In this document: piece by piece, positions 55,897 to 64,000 of the stretch
Position numbering within the stretch: position 1 is the first letter of the stretch
Layout: each line of letters starts with the position of its first letter
Source of the DNA: Eudorina sp. 2006-703-Eu-15
Taxonomy: Eukaryota; Chlorophyta; Chlorophyceae; Chlamydomonadales; Volvocaceae
Reading direction: 5' to 3'
Assembly: GCA_003117195.1 (NCBI GenBank)
Contig: BDSI01000135.1
Span: forward strand, 124,001-188,000
Length of the DNA: 64,000 nucleotides
Made by a program: the position numbers and the translations under genes
Notes under the pieces: generated by a model
What the model was told of the DNA's origin: nothing
What the model saw: the letters and a program-made list of their open reading frames with translations, nothing else
Databases searched by the model: none

Positions 55897-58800
55897 GCCC
55901 TAGGGTTAAACCCATCCGGAACAGCCTTGCGGCACCGTCTAGATGGGCGCCCAAACGAATCTGGACGCGCCGTCGCACCAGGAAACTCCCATCAAAGGGT
56001 GTCAGCCGTCAGGGGAAAGGGCAGCGCGAGATTCGGTGAACAGGGAGTCGCGCATGGCCCGAATCACAATCCTGGAAACGGCCCTAGGGTTAAACCCATC
56101 CGGAACAGCCTTGCGGCACCGTCTAGATGGGCGCCCAAACGAATCTGGACGCGCCGTCGCACCAGGAAACTCCCATCAAAGGGTGTCAGCCGTCAGGGGA
56201 AAGGGCAGCGCGAGATTCGGCGAACAGGGAGTCGCGCATGGCCCGAATCACGATCCTGGAAACGGCCCTAGCGTTAAACCCATCCGGAACAGCCTTGCGG
56301 CACCGTCTAGATGGGCGCCCAAACGAATCTGGACGCGCCGTCGCACCAGGAAACTCCCATCAAAGGGTGTCAGCCGTCAGGGGAAAGGGCAGCGCGAGAT
56401 TCGGCGAACAGGGAGTCGCGCATGGCCCGAATCACGATCCTGGAAACGGCCCTAGGGTTAAACCCATCCGGAACAGCCTTGCGGCACCGTCTAGATGGGC
56501 GCCCAAACGAATCTGGACGCGCCGTCGCACCAGGAAACTCCCATCAAAGGGTGTCAGCCGTCAGGGGAAAGGGCAGCGCGAGATTCGGCGAACAGGGAGT
56601 CGCGCATAACCCGAATTACTATCCTGGAAACGGCCCTAGCGTTAAACCCATCCGGAACAGCCTTGCAACACCGTCCAGATGGGCGCCCAAACGAATCTGG
56701 ACGCGCCGTCGCACCAGGAGACTCCCATCAAGGGTACCAGCCGTCATTGGAAAGGGCAGCGCGAGATTCGGTGAACAGGGAGTCGCGCATGGCCCGAATC
56801 ACAATCCTGGAAACGGCCCTAGGGTTAAACCCATCCGGAACAGCCCTGCGGCACCGTCTAGATGGGCACCCAAACGAATCTGGACGCGCCGTCGCACCAG
56901 GAGACTCCCATCAAGGGTACCAGCCGTCATTGGAAAGGGCAGCGTGAGATTCGGTGAACAGGGAGTCGCGCATGGCCCGAATCACAATCCTGGAAACGGT
57001 ACTAGGGTTAAACCCATCCGGAACAGCCTTGCGGCACCGTCCAGATGGGCGCCCAAACGAATCTGGACGCGCCGTCGCACCAGGAGACTCCCATCAAGGG
57101 TGTCAGCCGTCAGGGGAAAGGGCAGCGTGAGATTCGGCGAACAGGGAGTCGCGCATGGCCCGAATCACGATCCTGGAAACGGCCCTAGCGTTAAACCCAT
57201 CCGGAACAGCATTGCAACACCGTCCAGATGGGCGCCCAAACGAATCTGGACGCGCCGTCGCACCAGGAGACTCCCATCAAGGGTGCCAGCCGTCATTGGA
57301 AAGGGCAGCGCGAGATTCGGTGAACAGGGAGTCGCGCATGGCCCGAATCACGATCCTGGAAACGGTACTAGGGTTAAACCCATCCGGAACAGCCTTGCAG
57401 CACCGTCCAGATGGGCGCCCAAACGAATCTGGACGCGCCGTCGCACCAGGAGACTCCCATCAAGGGTGTCAGCCGTCAGGGGAAAGGGCAGCGTGAGATT
57501 CGGCGAACAGGGAGTCGCGCATGGCCCGAATCACGATCCTGGAAACGGCCCTAGCGTTAAACCCATCCGGAACAGCATTGCAACACCGTCCAGATGGGCG
57601 CCCAAACGAATCTGGACGCGCCGTCGCACCAGGAGACTCCCATCAAAGGTGCCAGCCGTCATTGGAAAGGGCAGCGCGAGATTCGGTGAACAGGGAGTCG
57701 CGCATGGCCGGAATCACGATCCTGGAAACGGTACTAGGGTTAAACCCATCCGGAACAGCCTTGCAGCACCGTCCAGATGGGCGCCCAAACGAATCTGGAC
57801 GCGCCGTCGCACCAGGAGACTCCCATCAAGAGTGTCAGCCGTCAGGGGAAAGGGCAGCGTGAGATTCGGCGAACAGGGAGTCGCGCATGGCCCGAATCAC
57901 AATCCTGGAAACGGCCCTAGGGTTAAACCCATCCGGAACAGCCCTGCGGCACCGTCCAGATGGGCGCCCAAACGAATCTGGACGCGCCGTCGCACCAGGA
58001 AACTCCCATCAAAGGGTGTCAGCCGTCAGGGGAAAGCGCAGCGCGAGATTCGGCGAACAGGGAGTCGCGCATGGCCCGAATCACGATCCTGGAAACGGTA
58101 CTAGGGTTAAACCCATCCGGAACAGCCTTGCAGCACCGTCCAGATGGGCGCCCAAACGAATCTGGACGCGCCGTCGCACCAGGAGACTCCCATCAAAGGT
58201 GCCAGCCGTCATTGGAAAGGGCAGCGTGAGATTCGGCGAACAGGGAGTCGCGCATGGCCCGAATCACGATCCTGGAAACGGCCCTAGAGTTAAACCCATC
58301 CGGAACAGCCCTGCGGCACCGTCCAGATGGGCGCCCAAACGAATCTGGACGCGCCGTCGCACCAGGAAACTCCCATCAAAGGGTGTCAGCCGTCAGGGGA
58401 AAGCGCAGCGCGAGATTCGGCGAACAGGGAGTCGCGCATAACCCGAATCACGATCCTGGAAACGGCCCTAGCGTTAAACCCATCCGGAACAGCCTTGCAA
58501 CACCGTCCAGATGGGCGCCCAAACGAATCTGGACGCGCCGTCGCACCAGGAGACTCCCATCAAGGGTGCCAGCCGTCATTGGAAAGGGCAGCGCGAGATT
58601 CGGTGAACAGGGAGTCGCGCATGGCCCGAATCACGATCCTGGAAACGGTACTAGGGTTAAACCCATCCGGAACAGCCTTGCAGCACCGTCCAGATGGGCG
58701 CCCAAACGAATCTGGACGCGCCGTCGCACCAGGAGACTCCCATCAAGAGTGTCAGCCGTCAGGGGAAAGGGCAGCGTGAGATTCGGCGAACAGGGAGTCG

Positions 58801-61128
58801 CGCATGGCCCGAATCACAATCCTGGAAACGGCCCTAGAGTTAAACCCATCCGGAACAGCCCTGCGGCACCGTCCAGATGGGCGCCCAAACGAATCTGGAC
58901 GCGCCGTCGCACCAGGAAACTCCCATCAAAGGGTGTCAGCCGTCAGGGGAAAGCACAGCGCGAGATTCGGCGAACAGGGAGTCGCGCATGGCCCGAATCA
59001 CGATCCTGGAAACGGTACTAGGGTTAAACCCATCCGGAACAGCCTTGCAGCACCGTCCAGATGGGCGCCCAAACGAATCTGGACGCGCCGTCGCACCAGG
59101 AGACTCCCATCAAGGGTGTCAGCCGTCAGGGGAAAGGGCAGCGTGAGATTCGGCGAACAGGGAGTCGCACATGGCCCGAATCACAATCCTGGAAACGGCC
59201 CTAGAGTTAAACCCATCCGGAACAGCCCTGCGGCACCGTCCAGATGGGCGCCCAAACGAATCTGGACGCGCCGTCGCACCAGGAAACTCCCATCAAAGGG
59301 TGTCAGCCGTCAGGGGAAAGCGCAGCGCGAGATTCGGCGAACAGGGAGTCGCGCATAACCCGAATCACGATCCTGGAAACGGCCCTAGCGTTAAACCCAT
59401 CCGGAACAGCCTTGCAACACCGTCCAGATGGGCGCCCAAACGAATCTGGACGCGCCGTCGCACCAGGAGACTCCCATCAAGGGTGCCAGCCGTCATTGGA
59501 AAGGGCAGCGCGAGATTCGGTGAACAGGGAGTCGCGCATGGCCCGAATCACGATCCTGGAAACGGTACTAGGGTTAAACCCATCCGGAACAGCCTTGCGG
59601 CACCGTCCAGATGGGCGCCCAAACGAATCTGGACGCGCCGTCGCACCAGGAGACTCCCATCAAGGGTGTCAGCCGTCAGGGGAAAGGGCAGCGTGAGATT
59701 CGGCGAACAGGGAGTCGCGCATAACCCGAATCACGATCCTGGAAACGGTACTAGGGTTAAACCCATCCGGAACAGCCTTGCAGCACCGTCCAGATGGGCG
59801 CCCAAACGAATCTGGACGCGCCGTCGCACCAGGAGACTCCCATCAAGAGTGTCAGCCGTCAGGGGAAAGGGCAGCGTGAGATTCGGCGAACAGGGAGTCG
59901 CGCATGGCCCGAATCACGATCCTGGAAACGGCCCTAGGGTTAAACCCATCCGGAACAGCCTTGCAGCACCGTCCAGATGGGCGCCCAAACGAATCTGGAC
60001 GCGCCGTCGCACCAGGAGACTCCCATCAAAGGTGCCAGCCGTCATTGGAAAGGGCAGCGTGAGATTCGGCGAACAGGGAGTCGCGCATGGCCCGAATCAC
60101 GATCCTGGAAACGGTACTAGGGTTAAACCCATCCGGAACAGCCTTGCAGCACCGTCCAGATGGGCGCCCAAACGAATCTGGACGCGCCGTCGCACCAGGA
60201 GACTCCCATCAAGGGTGTCAGCCGTCAGGGGAAAGGGCAGCGTGAGATTCGGCGAACAGGGAGTCGCGCATGGCCCGAATCACAATCCTGGAAACGGCCC
60301 TAGGGTTAAACCCATCCGGAACAGCCCTGCGGCACCGTCTAGATGGGCGCCCAAACGAATCTGGACGCGCCGTCGCACCAGGAGACTCCCATCAAGGGTG
60401 TCAGCCGTCAGGGGAAAGGGCAGCGTGAGATTCGGCGAACAGGGAGTCGCGCATGGCCCGAATCACAATCCTGGAAACGGCCCTAGGGTTAAACCCATCC
60501 GGAACAGCCCTGCGGCACCGTCTAGATGGGCGCCCAAACGAATCTGGACGCGCCGTCGCACCAGGAGACTCCCATCAAGGGTGCCAGCCGTCATTGGAAA
60601 GGGCAGCGCGAGATTCGGTGAACAGGGAGTCGCGCATGGCCCGAATCACGATCCTGGAAACGGTACTAGGGTTAAACCCATCCGGAACAGCCTTGCAGCA
60701 CCGTCCAGATGGGCGCCCAAACGAATCTGGACGCGCCGTCGCACCAGGAGACTCCCATCAAGGGTGTCAGCCGTCAGGGGAAAGGGCAGCGTGAGATTCG
60801 GCGAACAGGGAGTCGCGCATGGCCCGAATCACGATCCTGGAAACGGCCCTAGCGTTAAACCCATCCGGAACAGCATTGCAACACCGTCCAGATGGGCGCC
60901 CAAACGAATCTGGACGCGCCGTCGCACCAGGAGACTCCCATCAAGGGTGCCAGCCGTCATTGGAAAGGGCAGCGCGAGATTCGGTGAACAGGGAGTCGCG
61001 CATGGCCCGAATCACGATCCTGGGTTAAACCCATCCGGAACAGCCTTGCAGCACCGTCCAGATGGGCGCCCAAACGAATCTGGACGCGCCGTCGCACCAG
61101 GAGACTCCCATCAAATGTGCCAGCCGTC
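55897..61128 (+). repeat. Satellite array, 29 units of 183/184 bp
   Basis: The anchor TAGGGTTAAACCC-like word occurs at 55901, 56085, 56269 and so on to 60850 with spacings of 184 (first five) and then mostly 183. The last junction at 61021 lost about 12 bp and the array ends within unit 29. Variants at the anchor (CCCTAGGG, CCCTAGCG, CCCTAGAG, GTACTAGGG) follow a pattern with 366-bp dimers (57003-57918) and a ~917-bp multimer (58285 to 59202). Each unit contains the palindromes GGGCGCCC and GGGTTAAACCC. Long open frames (up to 706 codons) exist, but the 184-bp units break any shared frame, so I treat it as noncoding. Confidence 0.95.
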
Positions 61129-61845
61129 GCATGACGGCGAGAGGGCTCATTGTTATTCAGTACGGAAGCACGTTTGCCGCATGCTTCTGATTTCTCAAGC
61201 GTCCTTGACTCTTGTCTATTATCATTATACTTACATACCACATATTACTGCTTTCACGTTCTTGTGCCATCATGCACATTGCTATCCTTGACCGCTGGAG
61301 GCTGGACCAAGTTGACCCTGCCTTATACGTACCATACGCTCATCCCATGGACGCTCTCATGAACTGTAAAACAATTATTAAGTAGAGACTGTCCGGTTGC
61401 CTTGTCTCTTCGCGTTTTGGCAGCTCTTGGGGCTGGCTTCGCAAGCGACAGAATGCGACAGACCGATAACATGGCTTACATATTGGGCCGAGATTACGCA
61501 TGCTGGTGAGAATAGAGTTCGCAAGCTTGCCTTGAGTAAGATTTGAGCTTGGTTGACTCGTGGACTCGCCAGCGTGGCCTGCAATCGTCATTTGCCGTTG
61601 TGAACAACCGCATTCTGCAACATAACATTGTGTGTGTCTTACCATCTGTCTTCCCATTACAGGAGAAGCGTGGCCAACGAGGCACTTGCTGAAGTGCCTG
61701 CTGAGCTCCGCTGGTGGAGCCGGTGGAGCACAGCAGCTGTGTGGCGAGAGACTAAGCAAAGCGGCCAGTTGGTGCATAACCGTAATTGCGCGGCGGGGGG
61801 CGAGGGGGCAAGGCAGCTGTCCGGACGAGGGAAGTCCACGTAGCG

Positions 61846-61976
61846 TGTGGGGGCCTGGCACCGCGTGTGGGGGCCTGAGACCGCGTGTGGGGGCCTGGCA
61901 CAGCGTAAAGGGGGCCTGAGACCGCGTGTGGGGGCTGAGACCGCGCGTGGGGGGAGACCGCGTGTAGGGGCCTGAG
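61846..61976. repeat. Minisatellite, about 20-25 bp unit
   Basis: Five to six copies of a word close to CGTGTGGGGGCCTGAGACCG with small deletions between copies. Confidence 0.85.
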
Positions 61977-61979
61977 ACA

Positions 61980-62160
61980 TGAGCCGCTGGAGCTCGCTGA
62001 CAACCTGGGTGACGACAGCTTTGGAAGGGCAGGGCTCGGCGTCGGCGGCTTGCTTGTGGCACCAAACGGCCCAGAGCCAGGTGGCCCGAAGAGCGGTCCA
62101 GAGGGTTTGGAGAACCAGGCTGGTAGGGTACTGGCCCCAGGCGGCGGCCCTGTCTCCCAG
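61980..62160 (-). pseudogene. Possible decayed LINE ORF2 fragment
   Basis: A minus-strand frame reads SLVLQTLWTALRATWLWAVW followed by CHKQAADAEPCPSKAVVTQV. Tryptophan-rich LWTALR...LWAVW motifs are common near the C-terminus of algal LINE proteins. The frame is short and has no flanking element ends. Confidence 0.35.
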
Positions 62161-63146
62161 GTTTCGGCTTGCAATTTGCGCATGCGGGAATGTAGTACAA
62201 TAACTGCCAGTACGGCCTGCTTTGGGTGCGGGCGTGCTTTTGCTTGCGGGCCATTAGGGTTGCTTTCAGGCCTGTATGTTGCAACATCCCGGACTGTCTC
62301 TGGGCACTCATGCACATTACTACATACATGGGTGGATTGAGAATGTTGTCGGGCTATGCCAAGGAGAGTTTGCCGTGGGGCTTTGTTGCCGTCGCGTATG
62401 GAGACTGTCTCTGCTAACTGACTGTAAAACAGTAAGCCAGTTTCTTGACTCCGGAGGGGGCGTCCTGTCCTTCGCGTATGGGAGGTGGAATGAGAGCCGT
62501 GCCGCAAGGAGCACTGCGCGAGAGCGCCTCTAGGGCGTGCTACCACCCAACGGGGCCAGGCGGGCAGAAAAACCGTCATTGGCATGTAACAATTTGGGCC
62601 TCGCGGATCGTGTCTGATTGCCAACGGCAGATCGCGCTTTTCAACATGCTCTGGGCCCCGCAGCTCCGCATTTGTGCTGTATGTACAGTGGGTGACAGAC
62701 CGCATGACTGATCATGAGCCGCCAGTAATAGTGATGACGGTTATGTTACAATTTCCAGCGAGCTCGTGTTCGCCAGTGCTATGAAGATACGAGCTGTTAC
62801 GATGTCCGGCAGGATCCAACGAATTCGTAATATCCAGTGGCGTTTATCTCACCCCTATCCTTCTTCAATCGTTTCCGTTGTGTCTCCTTATCATGATTGG
62901 TATTCTGTGTGCTGCTTGGTTACGGTCAATGAGCCTCCTGGCTCGTCCATACCAGCTCGCTTGCTTGAATTTAATATATTCATCAACATCTACGATGAAA
63001 CATACATTTCGCATTTGCAACATAATCTGCAATTAAGGAGACTATCCATAAAGTTGCACGGATTAACAAAGACGCGAAAGTCAGCGTTGCCCAAATACAT
63101 CCCAAGTTAAGTCGCAAGTTAAGTCGCAATTATTAAGAGCAAGGAA
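62161..63146. other. Spacer inside the block, no gene resolved
   Basis: Only short frames without domain character on either strand were seen. It becomes AT-richer toward 63000. Confidence 0.4.
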
Positions 63147-63604
63147 GGCCTGTCCCTGCACCCCCGTCCTGGGGTCAGGGCGCGCCTTGGCCGAGGCGCG
63201 CCCTGAGCCCTGATTTGGGGCGGGCCGACCCGGACGCCTGCAGGTCCCAGGGTCAGCCACCAGATATTCAAAAGAAGCAAATACCGCTACCAAAACAGCC
63301 TTAATATAGGACAAGACGTGCCCCCCTGCGTCCCGGTTGCGGGGGTCAGGGCGCGCCCTGGCCGAGGCGCGCCCTGAGCCCTGATTTGGGGCGGGCCGAC
63401 CGGACGCCTGCAGGTCGCAGGGTCAGCCACCAGATAATCAAAATAAACAAAAACCGCTACTAGGACAGTCTGTAGTTACAGAACAGACGCGTCCGCCTGC
63501 ATCCCGGTTTCGGGGGTCAGGGCGCGCCCTGGCCGAGGCGCGCCCCGACCCCCAAAAAGACGTATTTTCTCAGGGCGCGCCCTGAGCCCTGATCTGTGGC
63601 CGCT
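63147..63604 (-). repeat. Right arm of the inverted repeat
   Basis: Reverse complement of the left arm, again three ~170-bp subunits with the TCAGGGCGCGCC palindromes. The outer end is CTGTGGCCGCT at 63604. Confidence 0.85.
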
Positions 63605-64000
63605 GCCTTACTGCTCCTTCCCGGATAAGATTTGCTGCGTCCCCAGCACATACTTACGTGGTATATACATATATAGCTAGACGCACTGTTCCACGCAATC
63701 AGTACATCAATCCTGATTTCAGCCAAATTATAGCCGTCAATCGTAGCCTTGCATGGCAGCTGGTGGCCAATGCATGTGCTGATGATCGACGGACACGCAA
63801 CCGCATCCTGATCGTCCTGCACCCTCAAGGCGTCGTAGCTTATATTGAAAAGCGCCACCATTCCGGTGGGAGATGAGGGTTTGAATCCTTCCGGCGTCAC
63901 CCATGGGTTGTGAGACTTGTTCGCTGATACGCAGTAACAGCCTACCCGAGGCATTCCTCAGGCGAGGGCAACCCATGGGGCAAGTGATGACAAGTCCATC
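63605..64000. other. Right end of window, no gene resolved
   Basis: It contains a T-arm-like hairpin GAGGGTTTGAATCCTTC (about 63875-63893), but no matching acceptor stem. Nothing else was recognised. Confidence 0.35.

Larger units (their letters stand above)
53388..63604. mobile_element. 10.2-kb block bounded by long inverted repeats
   Basis: Arms at 53388-53842 and 63147-63604 are reverse complements, nearly identical over the outer ~200 bases (for example AGCGGCCACAGATCAGGGCT at the left end). The block contains the duplicated Cys-rich unit, the satellite array and decayed LINE pieces. It may be a foldback-type or large non-autonomous DNA element, or an inverted duplication flanking a satellite. 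No target duplication was found outside the arms. Confidence 0.5.

Noticed and set aside
56311..61291. Large tandem-repeat proteins in the satellite
   Set aside because: Mixed 183- and 184-bp units shift the frame between copies, all three plus frames are equally open, and there is no start or splice context.
63826..63900. tRNA gene on the plus strand
   Set aside because: A good T-arm hairpin is present but acceptor and anticodon stems do not pair; at most a decayed fragment.

Overview
The window looks like nuclear DNA of a green alga, most likely a volvocine or other chlorophycean relative of Chlamydomonas and Volvox. The evidence is intron-dense genes with GTGAGT/GTAAGT/GTGCGT donors, GC-rich exons beside AT-rich spacers, polyglutamine and polyalanine runs, a chromodomain Ty3/gypsy element, short-tailed LINE ends, a tRNA-headed SINE and tandem satellite DNA. 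No bacterial gene organisation is present. Coding sequences were rebuilt by hand from frame, splice sites and intron phase.

Every host gene I could resolve is on the minus strand. From left to right they are: eIF2D (ligatin; 13 exons with consistent phases, 616 aa, 1097-7766); a 192-aa predicted plastid single-span membrane protein (3 exons, 9142-10233); a PAQR/heptahelical membrane protein (4 exons, 497 aa, 13015-15220); an unrecognised multi-exon gene with a polyQ tract and a C-terminal LamG/concanavalin-like region (16462-20999); and a large gene (at least 12 exons, at least 1211 aa, 37501-49893). That last gene joins an NYN ribonuclease domain, a von Willebrand factor A domain, an alpha-kinase domain and three CCCH zinc fingers in one protein. 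I consider it the most interesting gene here.

Mobile DNA fills the spaces and introns. A 7,041-bp Ty3/gypsy chromovirus lies at 25489-32529. Its 502-bp LTRs are identical, it has a 5-bp target duplication, gag and pol share one frame split by a single UAG, and the integrase has a frameshift at a G5 run. A 236-bp hAT-like MITE with an 8-bp duplication sits in an eIF2D intron. A SINE with a 14-bp duplication and two LINE ends sit in introns of the kinase gene. Several 85-93 bp TG...CA elements with 5-bp duplications are scattered between 32.8 and 39.4 kb.

The right end is a repeat province. Two GC-palindrome-rich arms about 450 bp long, at 53388 and 63604, are inverted copies of each other and bound a 10.2-kb block. 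Inside are a duplicated unit of about 0.4 kb with Cys-rich reading frames and a 5.2-kb satellite array of 29 units (183/184 bp) with higher-order structure. No bona fide gene was resolved there. Stretches without resolved genes are listed individually.
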